DNA of 64,000 bases, from assembly GCF_014084105.1 (NCBI RefSeq), contig NZ_CP048289.1, positions 3,605,922-3,669,921 of the forward strand, given 5' to 3'. The notes below the pieces were generated by a model. The model saw only the letters and a program-made list of their open reading frames with translations. It was not told where the DNA came from and ran no database searches. The DNA is from Streptacidiphilus sp. P02-A3a. Lineage in GTDB: Bacteria; Actinomycetota; Actinomycetes; Streptomycetales; Streptomycetaceae. Positions 1 through 8,393 of this stretch are shown in pieces. The position numbers and the translations under genes are program-made. Each line of letters starts with the position of its first letter. Within the stretch, counting starts at the first letter, position 1.

Positions 1-1
1 C

Positions 2-292
2 CTCAATATCCTGGCGGCCACGGACGCGGCGCTGCGCGGCGCGGCAGGGGGGGACGTGGCGGAGGTGCTGGAGTGCCGGCAGGGCGGCGAACTCGCCGCC
101 GCGCTCGCCGACGCCCCGGCCGCCCCCGGCGCCGACACCCGGGCCGACGCACTGCGGGCGGTGTTCACCGCCTACGGCACCTGCAGCGTCACCGAGCCGC
201 TCGCGGATCTGGCCGCGCTCGGCCTGCTCACCCGCCCGGACGCCGACCTGCCCGCTGACCCCACGCACCCCGACACCCTGGACCGCGCATGA
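2..292 (+). CDS. 3' end of an unidentified gene (partial)
   Basis: The reading frame is open from the window edge and ends at TGA 290-292. The visible 96 residues are Ala/Leu/Asp-rich with no motif I recognise, so no function is assigned. Its stop overlaps the start of the fumarylacetoacetase gene as ATGA, so the two are probably translationally coupled in one operon. That makes a role in tyrosine or homogentisate degradation possible but unproven. The true start lies outside the window. Confidence 0.6.
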   Translation, partial: LNILAATDAALRGAAGGDVAEVLECRQGGELAAALADAPAAPGADTRADALRAVFTAYGTCSVTEPLADLAALGLLTRPDADLPADPTHPDTLDRA

Positions 293-1536
293 CAGTCTCC
301 TGGCTCGACCTGCCCGCCGACACGCTGTTCGGCCTGCACAACCTGCCCTACGGGGTGTTCACCACCGCCGTCGAGGGCGACCGCCGCCGGATCGGGGTCG
401 CCGTCGGCGACCAGGTGCTGGACGCCGCCGCCGCGGCCCGGGCCACCGGGCTGGACGCCCGGCTCGCCGACCTGCTGGCCGGTCCCAGTCTCAATCCGCT
501 GCTGGCCGCCGGGCGCGCCGACTGGACGCTGGTCCGCGCCGCGCTCACCGACTGGCTGACCGACCCCGGCCACCGCGCCGCCGTCGAGCCCTGCCTGCTA
601 CCGCGCGCCGAAGCGGTGCTGCACCTGCCGTTCGAGGTCGCCGACTATGTCGACTTCTACGCCTCCGAGCACCACGCGACCAACCTGGGACGGCTGTTCC
701 GCCCCGGCACCGAGCCGCTGACACCCAACTGGAAGCACCTGCCGATCGGCTACCACGGCCGGTCCGGCAGCGTGGTGGTCTCCGGCACCCCGGTCGTCCG
801 CCCGAACGGCCAGCGCAAGGCCCCGGCCGACGCCGCGCCGAGCATCGGCCCGAGCCGACGGCTCGACATCGAGGCCGAGGTCGGCTTCGTCGTCGGCGTC
901 CCCTCGGCGCTGGGCACGCCGGTGCCGCTGGCGGACTTCGCCGAGCACGTGTTCGGCGTCTGCCTGGTCAACGACTGGTCCGCGCGTGACATCCAGGCCT
1001 GGGAGTACGTCCCGCTCGGCCCGTTCCTGGGGAAGTCCTTCGCCACCTCGGTCTCGCCGTGGGTGGTCCCGCTGGACGCGCTCGCCCACGCCCGGACCAC
1101 GCCCCCGGCCCGCGACGTGGAGCCGCTGCCCTACCTGGACGACCGCGACGGCGCCGACCCCTGGGCCCTCGACCTGTCGCTGGAGGTGCGGCTGAACGGC
1201 ACCCCGGTCTCCCGGCCGCCGTTCGCCGGGATGTACTGGACGGCGGCGCAGCAACTCGCCCACCTGACCGTCAACGGCGCCGGCCTGCGCACCGGCGACC
1301 TGTTCGCCTCCGGCACCGTCAGCGGCCCCGACCGGGGCACCGAGGGCGCCCTGATCGAGCTCACCTGGAACGGCGAACGGCCCGTCGAACTCGCCGACGG
1401 ATCGGTCCGTTCGTTCCTGGAGGACGGCGACGAGGTGGTCATCACCGCCACCGCCCCCGGCCCCGACGGCAGCCGCGTCGGCTTCGGCGAGGTCACCGGC
1501 CGGGTGCTGCCCGCCCGGGACCCCGCGAGCCGCTGA
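289..1536 (+). CDS. fahA: Fumarylacetoacetase (fumarylacetoacetate hydrolase)
   Basis: This 415-residue cytosolic enzyme would hydrolyse 4-fumarylacetoacetate to fumarate and acetoacetate, the last step of tyrosine/homogentisate catabolism. The length is typical. An N-terminal FAH domain (about residues 1-105) precedes the catalytic FAA_hydrolase domain. Family signatures are present: YVDFYASEHHATNLG (metal-ligand Asp and general-base His), the IEAEVGF glutamates, VNDWSARDIQAWEY and GPFLGKSF. The start ATG is chosen because it overlaps the upstream stop (ATGA). A convergent epimerase gene lies 76 bp downstream. Homogentisate dioxygenase and maleylacetoacetate isomerase are not in view. The assignment is firm. 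Confidence 0.96.
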   Translation: MTVSWLDLPADTLFGLHNLPYGVFTTAVEGDRRRIGVAVGDQVLDAAAAARATGLDARLADLLAGPSLNPLLAAGRADWTLVRAALTDWLTDPGHRAAVEPCLLPRAEAVLHLPFEVADYVDFYASEHHATNLGRLFRPGTEPLTPNWKHLPIGYHGRSGSVVVSGTPVVRPNGQRKAPADAAPSIGPSRRLDIEAEVGFVVGVPSALGTPVPLADFAEHVFGVCLVNDWSARDIQAWEYVPLGPFLGKSFATSVSPWVVPLDALAHARTTPPARDVEPLPYLDDRDGADPWALDLSLEVRLNGTPVSRPPFAGMYWTAAQQLAHLTVNGAGLRTGDLFASGTVSGPDRGTEGALIELTWNGERPVELADGSVRSFLEDGDEVVITATAPGPDGSRVGFGEVTGRVLPARDPASR

Positions 1537-1612
1537 GCCGACCGGGCCTGGATCAGGCGTCACGGACGCCCTGCCCGACCAGCCCTGCCCGACCAGCTCT
1601 GGCGGTGCCGGG

Positions 1613-2620
1613 TCAGCCGGTGCCGCTCAGCAGCCCGCGTTCCTTCTCCGGGGCGATCCCGAGCACGGTGCCGCCCTGCCGGTACGGCTCGGTCGCCGGG
1701 CCGCGCTCGCGCATCCAGGCCCAGGTGTCGCGGACGGTCTCGGCGATCGGGCGGCAGCGCAGCCCGGCGCGCCGCGCGCGGCTCGTGTCGACCTGCCAGA
1801 TGGCCGACCAGTCGGGCAGGTCCGGGGCCCAGACCGGCAGTTCGGTCCACGGCTGGACCTCGGCGGCGAGCAGCACGGCCTCGTCCGTCCAGCTCAGCTC
1901 GGCCCCGCTGCCGGTGGCGTCCACGCAGGCGGTGAGCAGGTCGCCGAAGGTGGCCGCGCCGATCGGCGAGGTGGTGAGATAGCGTCCGGCGGCGCCCTGC
2001 TCCAGCCGGTCGCGGCCGAAGGCGGCCAGGTCGCGGGCGTCGATCGCCTGGATGCCGCGCCCGGGCTCGCCGGGCGCGAGCACCCGGCCGCCCCGGGCGA
2101 TCCGGTCCAGCCACCAGGGCAGCCGACCGGTGTTCTCGTGCGGCCCGATCAGCAGGCCGCAGTTGAGGATCAGGGACCGGTCGGCGCCGAAGCGCTCCAG
2201 CAGGGCGCGTTCGCAGCCCGCCTTGAGGTGGTTGCCGGACGGCTGGTCGGCGGGGGTGTCGGCCGGGCAGGGGTGCCGGGTGGAGTCCTCGTCGATGGGG
2301 ACGCTGCCCCAGTCCGCGTAGGCGTGGACCGAGGAGACGAGGGTGTAGTGCCCGGTGCGCGGCTCCAGCAGCCGGGTGCTGAGCGCGACGGAGTGCGGCT
2401 GCTGGGGGGAGGTGTCGACCACCGCGTCCCAGCGGCGGTCGGCGACCAGCCGCTCCAGGTCGGCGGGGGAGTCGCGGTCACCCCGGACCGCCTCCACCCC
2501 GGGCTGGTCGGGACCGCTGCGGCCGCGGTTGAAGGTGGTCACCTCGTGGCCGCGGTCGAGCAGGTCGGTGACGTAGGCACGGCCGAGGAAGGACGTGCCG
2601 CCGAGTACCAGGATCTTCAT
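1613..2620 (-). CDS. NAD(P)-dependent epimerase/reductase family protein
   Basis: This 335-residue extended SDR begins MKILVLGGTSFLGR, a Rossmann GGxxFxG dinucleotide-binding loop, and carries downstream SSVHAY and GPHE motifs typical of nucleotide-sugar epimerase/reductase relatives. The usual YxxxK catalytic pair is not evident: the corresponding region reads SGNHLKAGCE. The substrate is therefore unknown and the enzyme could be divergent or non-catalytic. ATG 2620 is the only start that preserves the Rossmann strand, although no strong ribosome binding site precedes it. It lies 53 bp behind the cholesterol-oxidase-like gene on the same strand and is probably co-transcribed with it. It converges with fahA. 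Confidence 0.85.
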   Translation of the reverse strand: MKILVLGGTSFLGRAYVTDLLDRGHEVTTFNRGRSGPDQPGVEAVRGDRDSPADLERLVADRRWDAVVDTSPQQPHSVALSTRLLEPRTGHYTLVSSVHAYADWGSVPIDEDSTRHPCPADTPADQPSGNHLKAGCERALLERFGADRSLILNCGLLIGPHENTGRLPWWLDRIARGGRVLAPGEPGRGIQAIDARDLAAFGRDRLEQGAAGRYLTTSPIGAATFGDLLTACVDATGSGAELSWTDEAVLLAAEVQPWTELPVWAPDLPDWSAIWQVDTSRARRAGLRCRPIAETVRDTWAWMRERGPATEPYRQGGTVLGIAPEKERGLLSGTG

Positions 2621-2673
2621 CCGGCCAGTCTGCCGCCGCGGGATCCGGGACGACCACGGTGTTCGCTGCGGGC

Positions 2674-4446
2674 TCAGCCGAACAGGTTGTCCAGGAAGGC
2701 GCTGCTGAAGACCCTGCCCGGGTCCAGCGCGTTCAGCGTCGCCACCGCGGTGTCCCAGCCGTCGTCCGCCGCCTGGCCCGCACGGTAGGAGTCGGGGATG
2801 TCGGCGCCGATGACGGCGCTGTCGGTCCAGGCCCCGGCCGCGGTGTTCGCCCACTCCTTGGACCACTCGGCGTGCACCGCGCCGTAGGAGCCGGTGAAGT
2901 TGCTGCGGATCCACTGCTCCATGGCGGCGGCGAAGGCGTGGTCGCCCGGGGTGATCGGGACGGTGGTCATGTCGAACCAGACGGCGGTGTCCCACTCCGG
3001 GTGGTCCGGGCGGGTGCGCAGCGGTGACAGCTGCGCGCCGAGGGCGCCGGGGACCTGACAGTCCGCGACCTGGTCCAGGCCGGTGACCCGGATCTCCAGC
3101 GGGCCGTTCATCGGGTACAGGCCCTGCGCCTGGTAGGCCGCGAGCTGCGCCTGGTAGGCCGCGAAGAAGTCGCTGACCACGCTCTGCACGTTCGCCCGGC
3201 TGGTGACCACGTTCCAGCAGGTGGAGGTGATCCGCAGGGTGGTCGGCCGGACGTACGCCAGCATGTCGCTGGACCAGCCCCACAGGTCCCAGCTGTCGGT
3301 GGCGATCAGTCCGGCGCTGATGGCGTCCATCTGGGCGGCGGTGAAGGTGGGCGTGGCGCCGGCGTTCCCGGCGATGATCTCCGAGAGCAGGTCGGAGACG
3401 CTCTGCGGGACGATGTCGTTGAAGGGGTAGTTGTACGGGCTGTTCACCGCCCGGCTGGTCCAGGGCTGGGACGGGGTGGGCGTGAGGACCCGCAGCCAGG
3501 GCGAGGTGGTGAACGGGAACCAGATGCAGACCACCCGTCCCGAGCCGCTGACGTAGCTGGCCAGCGAGCGGGATCCGGCGGTCGCGGGCGGGGCGTAGAT
3601 CTCGGCGGCGGGCACGTCGAACCAGCTCTGGCAGCGCAGCCGTTGGTCCGGGCCGACGCGCAGCGTGACCTCGGTGACGAAGGCCCGGCCGACGTGGGTG
3701 ATCAGGGCCTGGATCCGCGGATCGGTCCGCTGGAAGGTCTGCAGTGTGTACGCGGCGGTGGACTCGTCCCAGGCCACGGCGGTCAGGCTGACCACCAGGT
3801 TGCCGACCGAGCCGTAGGTGTGGCCGGGCAGGGGGGTCTCCCCCTGCGCCGGGACGCCGGTGCCCCGGCCGCCGGTGGCGAGCACCCCGCCGAGGGTGGC
3901 GTAGCCCAGCACCGGGAACGCGGTGAGCCCGTAGCCGGCGCTCTTGAGGACGGCGAGCAGGTTGTCCATGGTGACGCCGGGCTGGGCGGTGACGCTCGCG
4001 GGCGAGCCCGGGCTGACGCTGACGGCGGTGAGGTTGCCGGTGTCCACCAGCACCACCTGCGCGGGCGGCGTCGCGGGGTCGATCACCACCGGGGACCAGC
4101 TGTAGCCGGCGCCGAGCGGCCGCAGCCGCCAGCCCTGCGCGTGGGCCCAGTTGGCGAGGGTGACCACGTCCTCGGGGGCGGTCGGGGCACAGGTCCACAG
4201 GCCGTCGACGGTCACCTCCTCGGACCAGTTCTGGAAGGTCTGCTGGTACAGCGTGATGCCCGCCGGGAAACCGGGCGGCTGCGCGATGGTCGTCGCGGCG
4301 TCGGCGGCCGGGATCCGCCCGGCCGGAGTCCACTGCAGGGCGCTCAGCGCCACCGCGCCGGCGACCCCGCCCAGCAGCGCACGGCGGGAGAGGTGCGCAC
4401 CGGCGCCGGGATCGGCCGCCGCCGGGTCATGACTGGTCTCTGCCAT
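2674..4446 (-). CDS. Secreted FAD-dependent oxidase, class II cholesterol oxidase family
   Basis: This 590-residue protein has a Tat-type signal (SRRALLGGVAGAVAL, residues 20-34, then an AxA-like site near 50). A VAO/PCMH FAD-binding domain follows, then a cholesterol-oxidase substrate-binding domain. It is colinear with my memory of the Brevibacterium sterolicum covalent-FAD enzyme along its full length (LPGHTYGS, PYNYPF, WGWSSDML, GPLEIRVTGLDQ, RPDHPEWD). The active-site Glu/Arg pair in EIR appears kept (about E451/R453). At the position of the FAD-linking His, however, this protein has Tyr115 (GAGYSWSP). FAD attachment may therefore be non-covalent and the substrate may differ. An inverted-repeat operator lies 23 bp upstream. 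The epimerase gene downstream is probably in the same transcript. Confidence 0.88.
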   Translation of the reverse strand: MAETSHDPAAADPGAGAHLSRRALLGGVAGAVALSALQWTPAGRIPAADAATTIAQPPGFPAGITLYQQTFQNWSEEVTVDGLWTCAPTAPEDVVTLANWAHAQGWRLRPLGAGYSWSPVVIDPATPPAQVVLVDTGNLTAVSVSPGSPASVTAQPGVTMDNLLAVLKSAGYGLTAFPVLGYATLGGVLATGGRGTGVPAQGETPLPGHTYGSVGNLVVSLTAVAWDESTAAYTLQTFQRTDPRIQALITHVGRAFVTEVTLRVGPDQRLRCQSWFDVPAAEIYAPPATAGSRSLASYVSGSGRVVCIWFPFTTSPWLRVLTPTPSQPWTSRAVNSPYNYPFNDIVPQSVSDLLSEIIAGNAGATPTFTAAQMDAISAGLIATDSWDLWGWSSDMLAYVRPTTLRITSTCWNVVTSRANVQSVVSDFFAAYQAQLAAYQAQGLYPMNGPLEIRVTGLDQVADCQVPGALGAQLSPLRTRPDHPEWDTAVWFDMTTVPITPGDHAFAAAMEQWIRSNFTGSYGAVHAEWSKEWANTAAGAWTDSAVIGADIPDSYRAGQAADDGWDTAVATLNALDPGRVFSSAFLDNLFG

Positions 4447-4468
4447 CGGTTCGCAGCCCTCCGAAGGG

Positions 4469-4487
4469 ATCTGACGATACGTCAGAT
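4469..4487. promoter_or_regulatory. Perfect 8-bp inverted repeat, TetR-like operator
   Basis: The sequence ATCTGACG-ATA-CGTCAGAT is a perfect dyad with a 3-nt centre, ending 23 bp upstream of the cholesterol-oxidase-like start. Its size and symmetry suit a TetR-family dimer. It lies in the 69-bp gap behind the AraC gene. No TetR gene is present in this window, so the regulator would act in trans. The function is inferred from symmetry and position. Confidence 0.6.
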
Positions 4488-4515
4488 AAGAAGCTGCGAC
4501 GTCGGCGCGGAGAAG

Positions 4516-5376
4516 TCAAGGCCCGCGGCGGCGATCGGTCGTGCCCGTGCGGTCGGGGGGTGGCCCTGCGGGGGCGGTGGCCTGGTGGCTGGTGCGGTAG
4601 CGGCCCGGGGTCGTGCCGATGATGTGGGTGAACGCCGCGATGAAGCTGCTGGGGTTGGCCCATCCGCAGGCGGCGGCGGTCCGGGTGGTGTCGTGGCCCT
4701 CGGCGAGGAGCACGAGCGCGTGGTGGACGCGGAGTTGGGTGCGCCACTCGTAGAAGGTCATGCCGAGTTCGTTGTGGAAGAGCCGGCTGAGGGTGCGCGG
4801 GCTGGCTCCGATCGTCCTGCCGAGTTCGGCCAGCGTGGCGTTGTCCGCGGGCGTCCCGTGCAGCAGCCGGGCGACGGCCCGCAGCCGGTCGTCCCGTGGT
4901 TCGGGCAGGTGCAGCGGCTGTTCGGGTGCTTCGCGGAGCTCCTCGACGAGGACCCGGAGCAGGCGGGAGCGCGCCGAGCGGCTGTAGTCGGGCGCGGCGG
5001 GGTCGTAGTTGCGGGGGCCGGTCAGGGCGAGCAGGACCTCGCGGGCCAGGCCGGAGGCCAGGAACACGGCGGGATGGTCCGGGACCAGCCGGGCGAGGGA
5101 CGGCGCGAGGAAGACGATCCGCATGTCGGTGTCGCCGTGGGCGCGGTGGTAGTGGGTGAACCCGGCGGGGGTCCAGGCGACCCGGTTGGCGGGGACGATC
5201 GACGTGCCGCGCTCGGTGTGCACCGCCAGGACGCCGCTGGCCGCGTACACCAGGTGGCCACGGGCGTGCGCCTGCACCGCACTTGCCTCGCCGGACGGCC
5301 GCAGGTGGCGCCCGCCGGAGGGCCACACGTGCGACGTCGCCGCGGCGATCGGGCGAGGTTGGCGGTGAACGGGCAT
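4516..5376 (-). CDS. AraC-family transcriptional regulator with cupin sensor domain
   Basis: The 286-residue protein has an N-terminal cupin-like AraC ligand domain (about residues 15-130; TSHVWPSGGRH..., GHLVYAASGVLAV) and a C-terminal double HTH (about 185-270: TLAELGRTIGASPRTLSRLF, then TRTAAACGWANPSSFIAAF, then TPGRYR). The ATG at 5376 is preferred. An in-frame TTG eight codons upstream (5400) is possible, and neither has a good ribosome binding site. The hydrolase gene is divergent with a 154-bp gap. The neighbouring cholesterol-oxidase and hydrolase genes are plausible targets, but the effector is unknown. Confidence 0.9.
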   Translation of the reverse strand: MPVHRQPRPIAAATSHVWPSGGRHLRPSGEASAVQAHARGHLVYAASGVLAVHTERGTSIVPANRVAWTPAGFTHYHRAHGDTDMRIVFLAPSLARLVPDHPAVFLASGLAREVLLALTGPRNYDPAAPDYSRSARSRLLRVLVEELREAPEQPLHLPEPRDDRLRAVARLLHGTPADNATLAELGRTIGASPRTLSRLFHNELGMTFYEWRTQLRVHHALVLLAEGHDTTRTAAACGWANPSSFIAAFTHIIGTTPGRYRTSHQATAPAGPPPDRTGTTDRRRGP

Positions 5377-5530
5377 CGGTTGGCATCCTAGCGGTGGCAA
5401 GCCACACCCTGGTCCGGTGAGACTTTCTTCCAGGCCGAGCGGTCACCGGTCGCGCGGAGCGCCCGACCGCACCCCATGGCGTCGAGGCGGTGTGCCTCGA
5501 CACCGCGGCCTGGGAGAGAAGGAGAAACGC

Positions 5531-6199
5531 ATGGCCACGTTCGTCCTCGTGCCCGGCGCCTGGAAGGGCTCCTGGGCGTTCGAGTCGGTGGTTCCGCTGC
5601 TGGAGCGCGCCGGTCACACCGTTCACGCGCTGACCCTGACCGGTCTGCGTCCGGGTGACGACAACCCGACGCTCGCGACCGCCAACCTGGACACCCACGC
5701 CGACGACGTGTTGCGGCACCTCGACCGCCACGGCGTCAGCGACGCGACGCTGGTCGGCCACAGCTACGCCGGGATGGTGATCGCCGCCGCCGCGGACCGC
5801 GCCGACGGCCGGATCTCACGACTGGTGCATCTCGACGCCTACGTACCGCGCGACGGCGAGTCGTGCTGGTCGTCGACGAACGAGCACTTCCGGAAGGTGT
5901 TCGCCACCGGCGCCGCGGCCACCGGCCACAGCGTCCGCCCGCCGGAAGGCGGCGACCCCCGCCGCCGTCCGCACCCGCTCGCCTCGTTCCTGCAGACGAT
6001 CCGGCTCACCGGCGCGTTCGCCCGGGTCCCCCGCCGGGAGTTCGTCTACTGCTCGGGATGGGAGGACCGGACCCCGTTCGCGGCACTCCGCACCCGGCTC
6101 CGAGCCGATCCCGAGTGGCGGGTCCACGACCTCCCGACCCGACACGACGCCATGCACGAGGCCCCGGAGGCAGTCGCGGCGATACTGCTCGGCAGATGA
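5531..6199 (+). CDS. Alpha/beta-fold hydrolase (small esterase type)
   Basis: The 222-residue cytosolic protein opens MATFVLVPGAWKGSW (oxyanion region). It has the nucleophile elbow GHSYAG with Ser78 and a C-terminal HDAMHEAPE carrying the catalytic His. The layout matches short alpha/beta hydrolases of the EstC / salicylate-binding-esterase-like group (about 220-240 residues, no extra lid). ATG 5531 follows GAGAAGGAGAAACGC, a good ribosome binding site. It is transcribed away from the AraC gene, which probably regulates it. The substrate is unknown; small esters or lactones are reasonable guesses from the family. Confidence 0.88.
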   Translation: MATFVLVPGAWKGSWAFESVVPLLERAGHTVHALTLTGLRPGDDNPTLATANLDTHADDVLRHLDRHGVSDATLVGHSYAGMVIAAAADRADGRISRLVHLDAYVPRDGESCWSSTNEHFRKVFATGAAATGHSVRPPEGGDPRRRPHPLASFLQTIRLTGAFARVPRREFVYCSGWEDRTPFAALRTRLRADPEWRVHDLPTRHDAMHEAPEAVAAILLGR

Positions 6200-6388
6200 G
6201 TTCCAGGACGGGGGTGTTCGGAAAAGTGGGGGAGTCCAGGGGGAACCTTCGCTCGGCTGCCGGACACAACTAGGGCATGGAACTGAACGACCGGGAGGCG
6301 TAAGGCCGACCGGTCCGAGGCCGAGGACCTCACGGCTTCTGGCGTCATTCAGTCCGAAGAATCCCGTCCACGTGGAGGAGGTCGCACG

Positions 6389-7336
6389 ATGAATGGCATG
6401 CAGGGCATTCCCGCGGCTCCCCCCGATCGTGATCTGCCGAACCGTCGGCGGATCCGAGAGGAACTGCTCATGAGGATCAATCCTGAGGACAAGCCCGCTT
6501 CGGCGCGCCGGAGTTGGGGACTGCCGCTCGGCATCGCCGCCGGCGTCGCCGTGGTGAGCGTCGGTGCTGTGACCGCCTTCGGCGGGCACGCGACCGCCAA
6601 GCCGGAGTTCGTCACCACCGCGCTCGGCGCTGGAATCCCGACCAGCAGCCCCACCGCGTCGGCCAGTCCCAGCGCGGCGCCGACCCACAGCGCGACGCCG
6701 GGCTCCAGCGCGGCACCGGGCACCGGCTCGGGCGGCGGTGGCCTGGTGACGTCGAGCCCGGTGACCCCCGTCCCCGTCACGTGGACGTTCACCAGCGGGA
6801 AGACGACCCCGATCGACGCCGGGACCGTCACCAAGATCCTGGCCTCCTGCCTGGGTTCCGCGGCCTCGCAGTACCACGCGGTGATCGCGGTCCGTACTCC
6901 GGTCGCCTCGTCGGACTGGGACGGCGCCGTCGTCGCCGTCAACTCCGCCGCCCAGTACGTGCAGTGCGAGACGAAGGGCGACCAGGGCACCAGCCAGGAC
7001 TCCCCGCCGACCTTCATCAACAACCGCCTGTGGAACGCCGGTCACACCATCGAGTTCTTCGACTCCTTCGGTGAGGCGGTCGGCCAGGGGCAGTACCTGT
7101 CGCTGGGCGCCGGGCACTACACGTCCAAGGTCGCCAAGGTCACCATCAGCTACGGCTCCAACCCGACGGAGTACCCGGCGATCATGGCGGGTGGCGCGTT
7201 CTTCTACGCGTCGGACATGAGCTCCGGCACGTCCGTCTCCTCCGGTCCCGGCTCGTTCGTCCCGGGCCCGGACCCGTACATCCACGCCTACAACGCGGCC
7301 GGTCAGGAGATCTACAACCAGGTGAAGGACTCGTAA
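6389..7336 (+). CDS. Single-pass membrane protein, sigma-factor-partner-like N-terminus
   Basis: The 315-residue protein starts with a basic cytoplasmic stretch (DLPNRRRIREELLMRI, about residues 16-31) and one TM helix (about 43-66, LPLGIAAGVAVVSVGAVTAF). A Ser/Thr/Pro-rich linker (about 85-125) leads into an unidentified exported domain with two Cys. The N-terminal pattern is common in Streptomyces proteins encoded beside ECF sigma factors. No sigma gene precedes it here, so an anti-sigma role is speculative. The start follows GGAGGAGG 10-18 bp upstream. A strong hairpin 24 bp after the stop ends the transcript. Confidence 0.75.
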   Translation: MNGMQGIPAAPPDRDLPNRRRIREELLMRINPEDKPASARRSWGLPLGIAAGVAVVSVGAVTAFGGHATAKPEFVTTALGAGIPTSSPTASASPSAAPTHSATPGSSAAPGTGSGGGGLVTSSPVTPVPVTWTFTSGKTTPIDAGTVTKILASCLGSAASQYHAVIAVRTPVASSDWDGAVVAVNSAAQYVQCETKGDQGTSQDSPPTFINNRLWNAGHTIEFFDSFGEAVGQGQYLSLGAGHYTSKVAKVTISYGSNPTEYPAIMAGGAFFYASDMSSGTSVSSGPGSFVPGPDPYIHAYNAAGQEIYNQVKDS

Positions 7337-7359
7337 GTCGGTCCGCCCACCACTCTGCC

Positions 7360-7386
7360 GCTGCCCCGGCGACATGCCGGGGCAGC
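7360..7386. terminator. Bidirectional terminator hairpin
   Basis: An 11-bp perfect GC-rich stem (GCTGCCCCGGC / GCCGGGGCAGC) surrounds a GACAT loop. It sits between the convergent membrane-protein gene and the aldo/keto reductase gene, so it can end both transcripts. No U-tract follows, as is usual in actinomycetes. Confidence 0.75.
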
Positions 7387-7441
7387 AGTGCGCGGAGCCG
7401 TGCCCGCCGTCGGCCGACTCCGTGAGCGGTGCTGCCGGATC

Positions 7442-8365
7442 CTACGGGAGGGGAAGGCGCTTCTTGGCCTCTTGGTAGAGGTCGTCGGGCAACGGCCCCT
7501 TCTCCGCGACGGCGATGTTGCCGACCAGGTGGGCCGGGTTGGAGGTGCCGACGATCGTGGTCGACAGGCCGGGGTGGCTGAGCGTGAAGCGCAGCACGAA
7601 CTCCATGTTGCTCATGCCGGACTCGCTCAGGAGGTCGGCGATGCCGGAGGTCTCCCAGTTCTGCTGGGCGACGCCGGGGCTCTGGCTCAGCGGCCCGCTC
7701 CGCCAGTTCTTGTCCTCCGACGCGGCGCCGCGCGCGGCCCCGCCCCGGACCAGCGTGCCCGCGCCCGCGTCGGCGGCCCGGGTGATGAGCGCCTCGTGAT
7801 CGCGCTGGACCGCCGAGTACGGGATCTGGAAGACGTCGAAGACGCCCATCGCGAGGTGGTCGGGCAGGTTCGGCAGGATGCCCGACATGCCGATGAAGCG
7901 GATCTTGCCTTCGGCCTGGAGCTCCTTGAGCGTCTCGACCGTGCGGTCCTCCCGGAGCGTCGCCTCGCTCGGCGACATGTGCACCTGGACCAGGTCGAGG
8001 CGGTCGGTGCGCAGCCGCCGCAGCGACCGCTCGACGTTGGCGCGGACGTTCCCGGGACTGAAGTCGTGCGGGTAGGGCGGCGGCGCGTCGGCCGATGCCT
8101 CAAGCGGGCAGCCGCACTTGGAGGAGAGGAAGAACTCGTCCCTGCGATGGCCGATGTGAGTGCCGATCAGTTCCTCGCTGCGGCCGTAGTCGGGCGAGGT
8201 GTCGATCAGGTTGATACCGCCGTCGAGGACCGCGTTCAGCAGTCGGCCCGCGTCGTCGTCCGCAATCTCGGGACCGCGCGGCACGCCCCTCAGCTCCATG
8301 GCGCCGTAGCTGAGGATGGTCACATCCTCGCCGGTGTTCCCGAGGGCTCGCTTCATGATCGTCAT
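7442..8365 (-). CDS. Aldo/keto reductase
   Basis: This 307-residue (alpha/beta)8 NAD(P)H-dependent oxidoreductase carries the family tetrad: Asp55 and Tyr60 (NLIDTSPDYGRSEELIG), Lys83 (LSSKCG) and His129 (LVQVHM). The C-terminal TTIVGTSNPAHL binds the nicotinamide cofactor in relatives. The start ATG 8365 has GAGGAAAC just upstream. It lies 28 bp downstream of the ThDP-enzyme gene on the same strand, so it probably belongs to the same leftward operon and may reduce a ketone made by that enzyme (inference). The two segments rich in GGAARGAA and CGCPLEA are unusual insertions. Confidence 0.9.
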   Translation of the reverse strand: MTIMKRALGNTGEDVTILSYGAMELRGVPRGPEIADDDAGRLLNAVLDGGINLIDTSPDYGRSEELIGTHIGHRRDEFFLSSKCGCPLEASADAPPPYPHDFSPGNVRANVERSLRRLRTDRLDLVQVHMSPSEATLREDRTVETLKELQAEGKIRFIGMSGILPNLPDHLAMGVFDVFQIPYSAVQRDHEALITRAADAGAGTLVRGGAARGAASEDKNWRSGPLSQSPGVAQQNWETSGIADLLSESGMSNMEFVLRFTLSHPGLSTTIVGTSNPAHLVGNIAVAEKGPLPDDLYQEAKKRLPLP

Positions 8366-8393
8366 GTTTCCTCATCCTACGCCAGAGGGTGGG

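Noticed and set aside
2620-4333. A long minus-strand frame that fuses the epimerase to sequence antisense-frame to the oxidase gene
   Set aside because: The upstream half is Arg/Gly/Pro-rich shadow of the oxidase gene. The real epimerase starts at ATG 2620.
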